Below are positions 48,236 to 61,805 of a stretch of 64,000 bases of DNA, in pieces. Both the position numbers and the translations under genes were made by a program. This stretch comes from Mycobacterium sp. WUMAC-067 (GTDB taxonomy: Bacteria > Actinomycetota > Actinomycetes > Mycobacteriales > Mycobacteriaceae): the NCBI RefSeq assembly GCF_020217485.1, contig NZ_JAEKMI010000013.1, positions 1 to 64,000 on the forward strand, given 5' to 3'. Within the stretch, counting starts at the first letter, position 1; every line of letters begins with the position of its first letter. Under the pieces are notes generated by a model, which saw only the letters and a program-made list of their open reading frames with translations, did no database searches and was not told the DNA's origin.

Positions 48236-48641
48236 CGCTGGCCGCGGAGAAGTTCTCTTCGTGGGTTTGCTGGTAGTCCTGCCAGGCCTGCGCATCCCAG
48301 ATCTCGAGGTAGTCGACCGCGCCGATCACCACGCAGTCCTTGGACAGGCTCGCGTAACGACGGTGGTCGGCCGACAAGGTGATGCGCCCCTGGGCGTCGG
48401 GGTGCTGCTCGTCGGTGCCGGCGGCGAGGTTACGCAGGAAGGCCCTGGCGTCAGGGTTGCTTCGCGAGGCCTTGCTCGCCCGGCGGGCCAGTTGCTCGAA
48501 TTCCGCGCGCGGGTAGACGGCGAGGCTGTGGTCCTGGCTCTTGGTGACCATCAACCCCCCTGCCAGCGCGTCACGGAACTTCGCGGGCAACGTCAGCCGC
48601 CCCTTGTCGTCGAGTTTGGGCGTGTAGGTGCCAAGAAACAC
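48210..48641 (-). CDS. mraZ: MraZ, transcriptional regulator of the dcw cluster
   Basis: A 143-residue protein with two SpoVT-AbrB-like MraZ domains. The first is [20 protein letters not shown]; the second contains [20 protein letters not shown]. The duplicated DxxGR motif is the DNA-binding core. MraZ binds repeated TGGGG boxes in front of its own gene and controls the first promoter of the cluster; such boxes are present at 48688-48712. It overlaps the rsmH start by 26 bases. Confidence 0.97.
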   Translation of the reverse strand: MFLGTYTPKLDDKGRLTLPAKFRDALAGGLMVTKSQDHSLAVYPRAEFEQLARRASKASRSNPDARAFLRNLAAGTDEQHPDAQGRITLSADHRRYASLSKDCVVIGAVDYLEIWDAQAWQDYQQTHEENFSAASDEALGDII

Positions 48642-48687
48642 CAGCTCACCTCCCGTTCGAGGTCACCCAAACACTGCAGCCACCATA

Positions 48688-48712
48688 CCCCACAATCCCC
48701 CACTTCGCCCCA
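48688..48712 (-). promoter_or_regulatory. MraZ-binding boxes (mraW operon promoter region)
   Basis: On the minus strand TGGGG occurs at 48712-48708, 48702-48698 and 48692-48688, each exactly 10 bp apart with 5-base spacers, and a degenerate fourth (TGGCT) follows at 48682-48678. This matches the MraZ box layout known from other bacteria. The boxes lie 47-71 bases upstream of the mraZ start. Confidence 0.85.
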
Positions 48713-49036
48713 TTGATGGAGTGTCGCCGTGGCGTTTTCCGGGTTATCCGTCGTCACGGGGCCCTCAGCGGCCCACAAGGCGCGTGTCGGGCACCTCTCG
48801 TGCCACGATTCCGGGCGCCGGGGACAGCGCATCTATCAGGGAAAACGCCGCGAGTGGGGCGTCGTGGGGAACTCGGGTGGGGCCCGGTGGGGCTTCACCG
48901 CCGCCGTGCGCCTCGATCGGGCCTCGATCGAGCCGCAAATCGGCATCGACGGTTGCGCGCACCGCCCAGGGCTTGGTGAAAACCGGGGAAAGGAAACGGG
49001 GCAGCCGGTGGCTACCCCGCGTGTGAAAGGTCGGCG
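48713..49036. other. Gap upstream of the MraZ boxes
   Basis: No supported gene. It lies between the mraZ promoter and the stop of the DUF3040 gene. M. tuberculosis carries an IS6110 copy near here; no insertion sequence, terminal repeat or target duplication is seen in this window. Confidence 0.4.
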
Positions 49037-49441
49037 TTAGTCGTCGAAGCGGCGGCGGAACCGATCTTCCATGCGGCTGGTGAAGGACCCTCCGCCCTTG
49101 TTGCGGCGCTGACGCAGCGAGCTGGGCGCCGAGCCGGAATGGTCCGGCCTGCCTGACAACCGGGGGCCGGTGATGCCGAACACCACTCCGCCGAACATGA
49201 CGATGAACCCGAAAATGCTGAGAATGGGGACGCTGCCGCCGATCCAGGTGGCCTTGAACGCCACACCCGAAACCAGCATCGCCAGACCGACGACGAACAA
49301 CGCCACGCCCTGCAGGCGACGACGGGCCGTGGGCGCGCGAAAACCCGCGCCCCGGACGCTTGACGCGAACTTGGGATCTTCGGCGTAGAGAGCGCTCTCG
49401 ATCTGATCGAGCATTCGCTGCTCATGATCGGAGAGTGGCAT
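49037..49441 (-). CDS. DUF3040 membrane protein (Rv2169c-like)
   Basis: A 134-residue protein. The DUF3040 start MPLSDHEQRMLDQIE is followed by ALYAEDPKFASSV and two membrane helices (GVALFVVGLAMLVSGVAF and VPILSIFGFIVMFGGVVFGI), then a short basic tail. Function unknown. ATG at 49441 follows GGAGGGA. Length equals Rv2169c. Divergent from the GNAT gene. Confidence 0.9.
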   Translation of the reverse strand: MPLSDHEQRMLDQIESALYAEDPKFASSVRGAGFRAPTARRRLQGVALFVVGLAMLVSGVAFKATWIGGSVPILSIFGFIVMFGGVVFGITGPRLSGRPDHSGSAPSSLRQRRNKGGGSFTSRMEDRFRRRFDD

Positions 49442-49779
49442 TCGTCCCTCCTTGCCGACAGTTTGGCACGTCACTATCGATAGCACGCGGATGCCCGTTG
49501 CGCGGGCAACTAATTGAATGATACGAGGTCAACCTGCCCCATACCACTGGTTCCGCGCCGATTCTATCCCGGCCAGATCGCGGCATTCCGCGAGACCGGA
49601 ACGCCCGTGCGCTACAACCGGCTTCCCGAACCGGGCCGCCCGCCGCTTCGGTGTCACGACCGCTCGTCACGCCGTCGCGTCGGGGTCCGATAATGATCGA
49701 TAGCAGCCTGGTCTCCGACGACCACGCAACGCCGAAGCAGCGAATGAGTCTGATCACCGCATGAGGAGGGCACCGCGCG
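49442..49779. other. Divergent promoter gap between DUF3040 and GNAT genes
   Basis: No gene seen in 338 bases. A perfect 10-bp palindrome CTATCGATAG lies at 49474-49483, about 33 bases upstream of the DUF3040 start, and a related ATCGATAG is near 49697 on the GNAT side. These may be protein-binding sites, but the match is short. Confidence 0.35.
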
Positions 49780-50388
49780 TTGGCGATATTCCTCATCGAT
49801 CTGCTCCCTCACGATATGGAGCGTCGCCTCGGGGACGCCCTGGCGGTGTACGTCGACGCGATGCGCTACCCGCGCGGCACCGAGCAGCAGCGCGCCGCGA
49901 TGTGGCTGGAGCACATCCGCCGCCGTGGCTGGCAAGGGGCCGGCGTCGTCGAAGCCGAGGTAGCCGACGGCGAGGGCGCGCCGATGCCCTCGGCGGAAGA
50001 TCTGGCCAAAGCCCCGTTGCTCGGCGTGGCCTACGGCTATCCCGGGGCGCCGGGGCAGTGGTGGCAGCAGCAGGTCGTGCTGGGCATGCAGCGCGGCGGC
50101 TCGCCGCCGCAGGAGATCGCCCGCCTGATGAACAGCTATTTCGAGCTGACCGAGCTGCACATTCATCCCCGCGCCCAGGGCCGCGGCCTCGGCGAGGCGT
50201 TGGCCCGGCGGCTGCTCGCTGGGCGCCCCGAAAAGAACGTGCTGCTGTCGACGCCGGAAACCAACGGCGAGCCCAACCGCGCCTGGCGGTTGTACCGGCG
50301 GCTGGGCTTCACCGACGTCATCCGCCGCTACTACTTCGCCGGCGACCCGCGGGCGTTCGCGATCCTGGGCCGCGAACTACCGCTGTGA
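49780..50388 (+). CDS. GNAT-family N-acetyltransferase (Rv2170-like)
   Basis: A 202-residue acetyltransferase. The acetyl-CoA loop is HIHPRAQGRGLGEALARRLL (about 125-145), with RLYRRLGFTDV near the C-terminus. Rv2170-type enzymes have been linked to lysine acetylation of metabolic enzymes in M. tuberculosis; transfer of that role is inference. TTG at 49780 follows GAGGAGGG with a ten-base spacing, giving the start AIFLIDLLP. The lppM gene follows on the same strand after 85 bases. Confidence 0.87.
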   Translation: MAIFLIDLLPHDMERRLGDALAVYVDAMRYPRGTEQQRAAMWLEHIRRRGWQGAGVVEAEVADGEGAPMPSAEDLAKAPLLGVAYGYPGAPGQWWQQQVVLGMQRGGSPPQEIARLMNSYFELTELHIHPRAQGRGLGEALARRLLAGRPEKNVLLSTPETNGEPNRAWRLYRRLGFTDVIRRYYFAGDPRAFAILGRELPL

Positions 50389-50473
50389 CACCGCGGGACC
50401 GGGCGCACATCGCGGGCACCGCTTCGGTGTGGCGCTTATTTAAGTGGCACACCGGGTCTGGCACGATGACCTG

Positions 50474-51190
50474 GTGCGCGCCAGCTCCCCCCGCTTGAAA
50501 GCCCCCCGGGCCCGACGGCGCCGGCTGCTGGCCGTCGCGATGTTGCTGCTGCTGGTGCCGCTGGCCACCGGATGCCTGCGGGTCCGGGCCTCGCTCACCA
50601 TCTCCCCCGACGACCTGGTCTCCGGCGAGATCGTCGCCGCCGCGAAACCCAAGACCCCCAAGGACACCGGACCGCAGCTGGACAGCAACAACCTGCCGTT
50701 CAGCCAGAAGGTGGCGGTGTCGAACTACGACAGCGACGGCTACGTCGGCTCCCAGGCGGTGTTCTCCGATCTGACGTTCGCGGAGCTGCCGCAGCTGGCC
50801 AACATGAACTCCGACGCCTCCGGCGTCAACTTGACGCTGCGCCGCAACGGCAACCTGGTGATCCTGGAGGGCCGGGCGGATCTGACCTCGCTGACCGATT
50901 CGGAGGCGGACGTCGAGCTGACGGTCGCCTTCCCGGGGGTGGTGACCTCCACCAACGGCGACCGGGTCGAACCCGACGTGGTGTCCTGGAAGCTCAAGCC
51001 GGGCGTGGTGAGCACCATGACCGCCCAGGCCCGCTACACCGACCCCAACACCCGTTCGTTCACCGGCGCGGTGGTGTGGCTGGGCATCGCGTCCTTCGCG
51101 GCCGCCGGCGTGGCGGGGCTGCTGGCGTGGGTCAGCCGGGACCGGTCACCGCGGCTCACCGCGCCGCGCGACCAGCCGCCACCCAGCTAG
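50474..51190 (+). CDS. lppM: Lipoprotein LppM
   Basis: A 238-residue exported lipoprotein: basic start (RASSPRLKAPRARRRR), hydrophobic core AVAMLLLLVPLATG and lipobox Cys in LATGCLRVR. A soluble beta-type domain follows (LTISPDDLVSGEIVAAAKP onwards), then a C-terminal membrane helix (VVWLGIASFAAAGVAGLLAW). LppM of M. tuberculosis is needed for phagosome maturation arrest and binds lipid-like ligands; its fold resembles the Bet v1 type. GTG at 50474 gives a clean signal peptide. It converges on the next gene with a nine-base gap. Confidence 0.9.
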   Translation: MRASSPRLKAPRARRRRLLAVAMLLLLVPLATGCLRVRASLTISPDDLVSGEIVAAAKPKTPKDTGPQLDSNNLPFSQKVAVSNYDSDGYVGSQAVFSDLTFAELPQLANMNSDASGVNLTLRRNGNLVILEGRADLTSLTDSEADVELTVAFPGVVTSTNGDRVEPDVVSWKLKPGVVSTMTAQARYTDPNTRSFTGAVVWLGIASFAAAGVAGLLAWVSRDRSPRLTAPRDQPPPS

Positions 51191-51199
51191 CCGCGCGGG

Positions 51200-53409
<2,210 letters not shown>

Positions 53410-53413
53410 ACCG

Positions 53414-54955
53414 ATGACGACTCCGACCGATACCCCGGCCGACGACGCGCCGGCCGCCAAACCCCCTCGCGGCGAACGGTTTTCGCAGCTAAGGGCGTTT
53501 GTGGCGGCCGACGAATCACGACCGGCCAAACTCGGCCTGCTGGGGTCGGTGCTGATCACCCTGGGCGGGCTGGGCGCGGGCAGCACGCGGCAGCACGACC
53601 CGCTGCTCGAGTCGATTCACATGTCCTGGCTGCGCTTTGGCCACGGCCTGGTGCTGTCGTCGATCGTGTTGTGGACCGGCGTCGGCCTCATGCTGATCGC
53701 CTGGCTGGGCCTGGGCCGTCGGGTGCTGGCCGGCGACGCGACCGAGTTCGTCATGAAGGCCACCACCGGCTTCTGGCTGGCGCCGCTGCTGGTGTCGGTG
53801 CCCGTCTTCAGCCGGGACACCTATTCGTATCTGGCGCAGGGCGCACTGCTGCGCGACGGCCTGGACCCCTACGCCGTGGGCCCGGTCGCCAATCCAAACA
53901 TCTTGTTGGACAACGTCAGTCCCATCTGGTCGATCACGACCGCCCCCTACGGTCCGGCGTTCATTCTGGTGGCGAAGCTCATCACCGTCCTCGTCGGCAA
54001 CAACGTGGTGGCCGGCACCATGCTGCTGCGGCTGTGCATGCTGCCCGGTCTGGCGCTGTTGATCTGGGCGACCCCCCGGTTGGCGCGGCACCTGGGCTCC
54101 GACCCCTCGACCGCCCTGTGGATCTGCGTGCTCAACCCGCTGGTGCTCATCCACCTGATGGGCGGGGTGCACAACGAGATGCTGATGGTGGGCATGATGG
54201 CCGCCGGCATCGCGCTGACGTTCGGCGGCCGCCACGTGGCGGGCACCGCGCTGATCACGGTCGCCATCGCGGTCAAAGCCACCGCCGGCATCGCGCTGCC
54301 CTTCCTGGTGTGGGTGTGGGCGCGGGATCTGCGCGACCGGCGCGGATACCGGCCGCTGCGAGCGGTTCTCGCGGCCGCGGCGGCGACGCTGCTGGTCTTC
54401 GCGGTGGTCTTCACGATCCTGTCCGCGGTGGCCGGGGTGGGCCTGGGATGGCTGACCGCGCTGGCCGGTTCGGTGAAGATCATCAACTGGCTGACGGTGC
54501 CGACCGCGGCGGCCAACCTGATCCACGCGATCGGCAGCGGGCTGTTTCCGGTGAGCTTCTATCCGCTCCTGCGGGTCACCCGGCTGGTGGGCATCGCGAT
54601 CATCGCGGTCTCGCTGCCGCTGTTGTGGTGGCGGTTCCGCCGCGACGACCGGGGCGCGCTCACCGGCATCGCGTACTCGATGCTGATCGTGGTGCTGTTC
54701 GTGCCCGCCGCGTTGCCGTGGTACTACTCGTGGCCGCTGGCGGTCGTGGCTCCCCTGGCCCAGTCACGACGGGCGGTGGCGGTCATCGGCGGCGTGTCGA
54801 CCTGGGTGATGGTGATCTTCAAACCCGATGGCTCGCATGGCATGTACTCGTGGCTACACTTCTCGCTGGCCACCGCCGTCGCGCTGATCGCGTGGTACAG
54901 CCTGCACCGAACGCCTCAGCGGCCGGCCGAGCAGGCCGAAGTCACCGCCGGGTAG
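53414..54955 (+). CDS. mptA: Alpha-(1->6)-mannosyltransferase MptA
   Basis: A 513-residue GT-C-fold mannosyltransferase that extends the alpha-1,6-mannan core of lipomannan and lipoarabinomannan on the periplasmic side, using polyprenyl-phosphate mannose. About 12-13 membrane helices. The first extracytoplasmic loop has the GT-C acidic motif region FSRDTYSYLAQGAL, then LDPYAVGPVAN. ATG at 53414, four bases after the prenyl synthase stop. It converges on the Rv2175c-like gene. Confidence 0.93.
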   Translation: MTTPTDTPADDAPAAKPPRGERFSQLRAFVAADESRPAKLGLLGSVLITLGGLGAGSTRQHDPLLESIHMSWLRFGHGLVLSSIVLWTGVGLMLIAWLGLGRRVLAGDATEFVMKATTGFWLAPLLVSVPVFSRDTYSYLAQGALLRDGLDPYAVGPVANPNILLDNVSPIWSITTAPYGPAFILVAKLITVLVGNNVVAGTMLLRLCMLPGLALLIWATPRLARHLGSDPSTALWICVLNPLVLIHLMGGVHNEMLMVGMMAAGIALTFGGRHVAGTALITVAIAVKATAGIALPFLVWVWARDLRDRRGYRPLRAVLAAAAATLLVFAVVFTILSAVAGVGLGWLTALAGSVKIINWLTVPTAAANLIHAIGSGLFPVSFYPLLRVTRLVGIAIIAVSLPLLWWRFRRDDRGALTGIAYSMLIVVLFVPAALPWYYSWPLAVVAPLAQSRRAVAVIGGVSTWVMVIFKPDGSHGMYSWLHFSLATAVALIAWYSLHRTPQRPAEQAEVTAG

Positions 54956-54963
54956 ACGCCGGC

Positions 54964-55368
54964 TCAGTAGGCCATCGCCTGCGCCCGGCGCACCACTTCG
55001 CGGGCCTGATGGGCGTGCAGCGCATCGACGGGGCGGGCATTGCTGATGGCATCCTTGGTGCCGTCGCGGGTCACCGTCAGCGACGGGTCGCGGGTGAACA
55101 ACCAGCGCACGATCTCCGTCTCGTGGTAGCCGCCGTCGTGCAGGATCGTCAACAAACCCGGCAGGCTTTTGACCACCTCGCCGGATTGGGTGAAGAACAC
55201 CTGCGGCACCACCACGCCCTCGCCGCGCCGGACCGCGACCAGATGGCCGTCCCGGAGTTGTTGGTGCACCTTGGATACCGGGATTTTAAGCAATTCGGCG
55301 ACCCGCGGCAGGTCGTAGATCGGTTCGTCGGGATCTAGCACATCGTCGCCGGCAGGAATACTGCTCAT
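54964..55368 (-). CDS. Winged-helix DNA-binding protein, PknL substrate (Rv2175c type)
   Basis: A 134-residue homologue of Rv2175c. An N-terminal winged helix-turn-helix (YDLPRVAELLKIPVSKVHQQ then LRDGHLVAVRRGEG) is followed by a conserved C-terminal domain ending VVRRAQAMAY. In M. tuberculosis PknL phosphorylates a Thr near the N-terminus and this releases DNA. Here the ATG at 55368 starts at MSSIPAGDD, past the matching position; the in-frame codons just upstream read LTLAR, but no ATG, GTG or TTG precedes them. Divergent from pknL, 80 bases from its start. Confidence 0.9.
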   Translation of the reverse strand: MSSIPAGDDVLDPDEPIYDLPRVAELLKIPVSKVHQQLRDGHLVAVRRGEGVVVPQVFFTQSGEVVKSLPGLLTILHDGGYHETEIVRWLFTRDPSLTVTRDGTKDAISNARPVDALHAHQAREVVRRAQAMAY

Positions 55369-55448
55369 CCGCGCAAGTGTAAGCCTTGATACGCGCGTTG
55401 AGCCCGTGTTCTACCGCCCAATCATCGTGGCGCACCTACGATGGCCCC

Positions 55449-56750
55449 GTGGCCCAAGCTCATCCGCCCGGCCGGGCCGGTCCGCCTCGTCCGCGGGCCG
55501 AAGCCGGGACGGCGGACCCGTTGGACAACGCGTTGCTGGACGGCCGCTACCTGATCCAGGCGAAGATCGCCAGCGGCGGCACCTCGACCGTGTACCGCGG
55601 TCTCGACACCCGGCTCGACCGTCCCGTCGCCGTGAAGGTGATGGACTCTCGCTACGCCGGCGACGAGCAATTTCTCACCCGCTTCCAGCGCGAGGCCCGC
55701 ACCGTGGCCCGGCTGAAGGATCCCGGGCTGGTCGCGGTCTACGACCAGGGCTCCGACGGGCGGCACCCGTTTTTGGTGATGGAGCTGATCGAGGGTGGCA
55801 CCCTGCGCGAGCTGCTGGGCGAGCGCGGGCCCATGCCGCCGTACGCCGTGGCGGCGGTGCTTCGTCCGGTGCTCGGCGGGTTGGCCGCCGCGCACCGGGC
55901 CGGCCTGGTGCATCGCGACGTCAAGCCGGAGAACGTGTTGATCTCCGACGACGGCGAGGTGAAGATCGCCGACTTCGGGTTGGTCCGTGCCGTCGCCGCC
56001 GCCGGAATCACTTCTACCAGTGTGATTTTGGGCACCGCGGCGTATCTGTCGCCCGAACAGGTGCGCGACGGCGATGCCAGCCCGCGCAGCGACGTCTACT
56101 CCGCAGGCATCCTCGCCTATGAGCTGTTGACCGGGCGCACCCCCTTCACCGGCGACTCGGCGTTGTCGATCGCCTACCGGCGGCTGGACACCGACGTGCC
56201 GGCGCCCAGCGCGTCGATCGACGGCGTGCCCGCGCAGTTCGACCAGTTCGTGGAACGGGCGACGGCCCGCGACCCGGCCGACCGCTACGCCGACGCGGCC
56301 GAGATGGGCGCCGACCTCGACGCGATCGCCGATGAGCTTGCGCTGCCGGACTTCTCCGTGCCGGCACCACGTAACTCCGCGCAGCACCGGTCGGCCGCGC
56401 TCCACCACGACCGGACGGACCAGCGCCCGGCCATCGCGCAGCAACCCGGGCCGCCCCCGTCGGCCCCGGTGCGTCAGCCCACCCGCCAACTGACCCGGGG
56501 CCCCGAGGAGTGGCCGCGGGCGCAGCAGCCGGCGCCCGCCGGCGACGACGACCCGGACGATGACGACGACGATTACGAATATGAGCCCGTCGCAGGAGAA
56601 TTCGCGGGCATCCCGATCAGCGAATTCGTGTGGGCGCGCCAGCACAACCGGCGCATGGTGCTGGTGTGGGTGGCGTTGGTGCTGGCGTTCACCGGGCTCG
56701 TCGCGACCGCGGCGTGGACCATCGGAAGCAACCTCAACGGGCTGCTCTAG
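55449..56750 (+). CDS. pknL: Serine/threonine protein kinase PknL
   Basis: A 433-residue receptor-type kinase. P-loop KIASGGTSTVYRG, invariant Lys in VAVKVMDSR, catalytic HRDVKPENVL, DFGLVRAV, activation-loop threonine region GITSTSVILGTAAYLSPEQ. After the kinase domain (to about residue 300) comes a long disordered linker with an Asp-rich patch (DDDDPDDDDDDYEYEP split by Pro), then a membrane helix (VLVWVALVLAFTGLVATAAW) and only a few outside residues. No external sensor domain is present. GTG at 55449 gives about 30 residues more at the N-terminus than the M. tuberculosis protein. Paired with its substrate gene on the other strand. Confidence 0.95.
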   Translation: MAQAHPPGRAGPPRPRAEAGTADPLDNALLDGRYLIQAKIASGGTSTVYRGLDTRLDRPVAVKVMDSRYAGDEQFLTRFQREARTVARLKDPGLVAVYDQGSDGRHPFLVMELIEGGTLRELLGERGPMPPYAVAAVLRPVLGGLAAAHRAGLVHRDVKPENVLISDDGEVKIADFGLVRAVAAAGITSTSVILGTAAYLSPEQVRDGDASPRSDVYSAGILAYELLTGRTPFTGDSALSIAYRRLDTDVPAPSASIDGVPAQFDQFVERATARDPADRYADAAEMGADLDAIADELALPDFSVPAPRNSAQHRSAALHHDRTDQRPAIAQQPGPPPSAPVRQPTRQLTRGPEEWPRAQQPAPAGDDDPDDDDDDYEYEPVAGEFAGIPISEFVWARQHNRRMVLVWVALVLAFTGLVATAAWTIGSNLNGLL

Positions 56751-56762
56751 CGCGAGCCGGCC

Positions 56763-58713
<1,951 letters not shown>

Positions 58714-58722
58714 CTAGGGAGA

Positions 58723-59607
58723 TTATCTGCCGATCAGGATGGGACCGGTGGGAGCCGGCGCGGGATGAATCTCGTCGTCCAACCTGGCGTCCACCGCGTG
58801 TGGGTCCGGAAACCGGGGCGTGCCGGCGATGGCGCACTGCAAATACAGCTTGGCCCGCACCACCGGGCGGCGCAGCCGCCTTTCGCGCTGCAACGCGCGG
58901 CGCATCTTGTCCGGCTGCGTGGAGTACCGCCAGCGGGCCCACGGCGCGTGCGGGCGCGACAGCCGGATCGCCCCGATCACCAGCAAGATGACCAGGAACA
59001 TGCCCAGCAGGCCGGTCCAAACCTTGCCCTTGAGCACCACCACGACGGCCAGCGGCAGCGTCAACGCCATGGCACCGCCCACCGCGGCCCGCAGCGGCCA
59101 CGAGTTGGCGTCGTGCCAGATCGGCAGGAAGAACATCAGCGGGTGCAGGCCCATCATCAACAGCCCGGCCACCGCCACGGCGGCGAAGACCGCATCGACC
59201 GATGTGCGGCCGTCCTCGGACCAGTAGACGTCAGACAGGTGCAGGATCAGCGCGTACTCGTCGAGGACCAGGGCGGCCCCGATCCCGAAGAACGTGGCGG
59301 CCGCCATGAACTGGGGCTCGTGCCCGTCGATGGACAGGGTGACCAGCGTCAGCCCGGAGAGCAGCGTAAGGACCACCCCGAACGTGACGTGGTGGATGTG
59401 CACTCCCCCGACGTGAACGTTGCGCGGATGCCACCACTTGGTGGGCCGGCCGTTCTCGACGCGATGACGGATCAAACGCACGAACGTCCGCGTGACGAAA
59501 AACGTCAGGATGAAGGCCACCAGGCAGCACAGCAGTGGCAGGTGGCCCCGGTCGTGAATGTCATGTTCGAACCATCGGGACAGCTCGTCGACGAACGAGT
59601 GGAGCAC
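58723..59607 (-). CDS. Integral membrane protein (Rv2180c-like)
   Basis: A 294-residue protein with about six membrane helices, the first LPLLCCLVAFILTFFVTRTF. After it the signature WHPRNVHVGGVHIHHVTFG has a cluster of His, reminiscent of a metal-binding site near the membrane, and ALVLDEYALILHL places acidic residues in the next helices. The C-terminal 70 residues are basic and soluble. Function unknown. ATG at 59607. Divergent from mptC with a 93-base gap. Confidence 0.85.
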   Translation of the reverse strand: MLHSFVDELSRWFEHDIHDRGHLPLLCCLVAFILTFFVTRTFVRLIRHRVENGRPTKWWHPRNVHVGGVHIHHVTFGVVLTLLSGLTLVTLSIDGHEPQFMAAATFFGIGAALVLDEYALILHLSDVYWSEDGRTSVDAVFAAVAVAGLLMMGLHPLMFFLPIWHDANSWPLRAAVGGAMALTLPLAVVVVLKGKVWTGLLGMFLVILLVIGAIRLSRPHAPWARWRYSTQPDKMRRALQRERRLRRPVVRAKLYLQCAIAGTPRFPDPHAVDARLDDEIHPAPAPTGPILIGR

Positions 59608-59700
59608 TCTTGAAACCTACGCCTTCGCGCGCCGGGGTCGTGGGAGCCGCGCTGCACCAGGCATGTCCGGGCGCGCGCACCCATTACGCTGTGGTGCGAC

Positions 59701-60993
59701 ATGAGTACACGGCAGGCGCCCGGGGCGGGCTTTGCAGGTAAGCGTGGCCCCCGGTGGGCGCTGGTGTGGGGCCTGGCTTGGCTGGCGGCCGCGGCGGGGC
59801 TGGGTTACGCGGCGTGGCAGCTGTTCGGGCACACCCCGTATCGCATCGACATCGACGTCTATCAGATGGGGGCCCAGGCCTGGATGGACGGCCGCCCGCT
59901 GTATCGCGGCGACGTGTTGTTCCACACACCGATCGTGGATCTGCCGTTTACCTATCCACCCCTGGCGGCCATCGTGTTCTGCCCGTTCGCCTGGCTGCAC
60001 ATGCCGACCGCCAGCGTCGCGATCACCGCCCTGACGTTGGTGCTGCTGGTCGTGTCGACCGTGATCGTGCTGACCCGGCTCGACGTGTGGAGCGACTCCA
60101 CCGTGCTGCCCGGCCCGGCCTGGCTGCGCCGGTGGTGGCTGGCCGTCGTCGCCGCCGCGGCCGCGACGATCTGGCTGGAACCGATCAACTCGAACTTCGC
60201 CTTCGGTCAGATCAACGTCGTGCTGATGACGCTGGTGATCGCCGACTGCGTGCCGCACCGCACGCCGTGGCCGCGCGGTCTGCTGTTGGGGCTGGGCATG
60301 GCGCTGAAGCTGACGCCGGCGGTGTTCCTCCTGTATTTCCTGCTGCGCCGCGATTACCGCGCGACGCTGACCGCGCTGGCGTCGTTCGTGGGGGCGACGC
60401 TGCTGGGTTTCGCCCTGGCCTGGACCGACTCGTGGGAGTACTGGACGCACACCGTGCACCACACCGACCGGATCGGTTCCGCGTCGCTGAACACCGACCA
60501 GAACATCGCCGGCGCCCTGGCCCGACTGGGGCTGGGACAACAGGAACGCTTCCTGCTGTGGGTGGCCGCGTCGCTGCTGGTGCTGGCGCTGACGGTGTGG
60601 GCGATGCGGCGGGTGCTGCGCGCCGGCGAGCCTACGCTCGCGCTGGTCTGCGTCGCGTTGTTCGGGCTGGTGGTGTCGCCGGTGTCGTGGTCACACCACT
60701 GGGTGTGGGTGCTGCCCGCGGTGCTGGTGACGGCGATCTTGGGCTGGCGGCGCCGCAACGCGCTGCTGATGGTCGTCAGCGCCGTCGGGGTGGCGCTGAT
60801 GAGGTGGACGCCGATCGACCTGCTGCCCAAGCATCACGAGGCGAGCGCGGTCTGGTGGCGCCAACTCGCCGGGATGTCCTATGTGTGGTGGGCGCTGGCG
60901 GTCATCGTGGCGGCCGGCTGCACCGTCACCGCCCGCGGGGTTTCGCGGGAGAGCACCCCGCAGCCGCTGGCGCCGGCTACCGCCGTCGGCTAA
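59701..60993 (+). CDS. mptC: Alpha-(1->2)-mannosyltransferase MptC
   Basis: A 430-residue GT87/GT-C membrane mannosyltransferase that adds the single alpha-1,2-mannose branches to lipomannan and lipoarabinomannan. About ten membrane helices. The first outside loop contains [18 protein letters not shown] with the catalytic Asp candidate, then [33 protein letters not shown] lies later. ATG at 59701. Its stop overlaps the stop of the acyltransferase gene (60990-60993). Confidence 0.93.
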   Translation: MSTRQAPGAGFAGKRGPRWALVWGLAWLAAAAGLGYAAWQLFGHTPYRIDIDVYQMGAQAWMDGRPLYRGDVLFHTPIVDLPFTYPPLAAIVFCPFAWLHMPTASVAITALTLVLLVVSTVIVLTRLDVWSDSTVLPGPAWLRRWWLAVVAAAAATIWLEPINSNFAFGQINVVLMTLVIADCVPHRTPWPRGLLLGLGMALKLTPAVFLLYFLLRRDYRATLTALASFVGATLLGFALAWTDSWEYWTHTVHHTDRIGSASLNTDQNIAGALARLGLGQQERFLLWVAASLLVLALTVWAMRRVLRAGEPTLALVCVALFGLVVSPVSWSHHWVWVLPAVLVTAILGWRRRNALLMVVSAVGVALMRWTPIDLLPKHHEASAVWWRQLAGMSYVWWALAVIVAAGCTVTARGVSRESTPQPLAPATAVG

Positions 60994-61718
60994 CCGGCAG
61001 CGGTTTCGGGAATCCGCTCGGCCTCGCCGTCGGCCGCGTCACCGCCGCCGCCCTTTTTCAGGCTGGCCGCGTAAATGTCGACGTACTCCTGGCCGGACAG
61101 CCCCATCAGCTCGTAGATCACTTCGTCGGTGACGGCCCGCTCGATGAAGCGGTTGCCGGCCAGCCCGTCGAAGCGCGAGAAGTCCATCGGCTCGCCGAAG
61201 CGAACGGTGACCCGGCCGAACCGCAATATGTTGGTCCCGGGCGGGTTGACGACGTTGGTGCCGATCATCGCGACCGGGATCACCGGGACCCCGGTCTGCA
61301 GGGCCAGCCGCGCCAGCCCGGTCTTGCCCTTGTACAGCCGGCCGTCCGGGGACCGGGTGCCTTCGGGATACATGCCCAGCAGCTTGCCCTGGCCCAGCAC
61401 CTGTTGCGCGGTGGTCAGCGCGGCGCGGGCGCTGTCGGCATCGGTCCGGTCGATCGGCACCTGCCCGACGGCGGTGAAGAACCACCGTTGGAACCATCCC
61501 TTCAACCCGGTGCCGGTGAAGTATTCCGACTTCGCCAGGAAGGTGATTCGGCGCCGCACCACCAGCGGAAGATAGAAACTGTCCATCACGGCCAGGTGAT
61601 TACTTGCCAGTATCACTGGTCCGGAACTCGGAACGTGTTCTAAGCCTTCAACTTTCGGCCGGCCCAGCAGAGTCAGCAACGGGCCGAGCAGCACGTACTT
61701 GAACAGCCAGTACCACAT
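60990..61718 (-). CDS. 1-acyl-sn-glycerol-3-phosphate acyltransferase-like protein (PlsC family)
   Basis: A 242-residue membrane-associated acyltransferase (Rv2182c type). The catalytic NHxxxxD is in [15 protein letters not shown], and the glycerophosphate site is [26 protein letters not shown] is the fourth block. It probably transfers a fatty acyl group to lysophosphatidate, although another acceptor is possible. A hydrophobic N-terminus ([15 protein letters not shown]) docks to the membrane. ATG at 61718. Stands convergent with mptC. Confidence 0.93.
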   Translation of the reverse strand: MWYWLFKYVLLGPLLTLLGRPKVEGLEHVPSSGPVILASNHLAVMDSFYLPLVVRRRITFLAKSEYFTGTGLKGWFQRWFFTAVGQVPIDRTDADSARAALTTAQQVLGQGKLLGMYPEGTRSPDGRLYKGKTGLARLALQTGVPVIPVAMIGTNVVNPPGTNILRFGRVTVRFGEPMDFSRFDGLAGNRFIERAVTDEVIYELMGLSGQEYVDIYAASLKKGGGGDAADGEAERIPETAAG

Positions 61719-61805
61719 GGCCCTCCCTCTCGGCTACGCCCCGCTGATGTTCTGCGCCAACTGTACCTATCCCCACACGAAGGGACCACCTGCGACGCAG
61801 GCTCC

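Noticed and set aside
48713..49036. Insertion sequence expected from M. tuberculosis synteny (IS6110 near mraZ)
   Set aside because: No transposase, inverted terminal repeats or target duplication can be seen.
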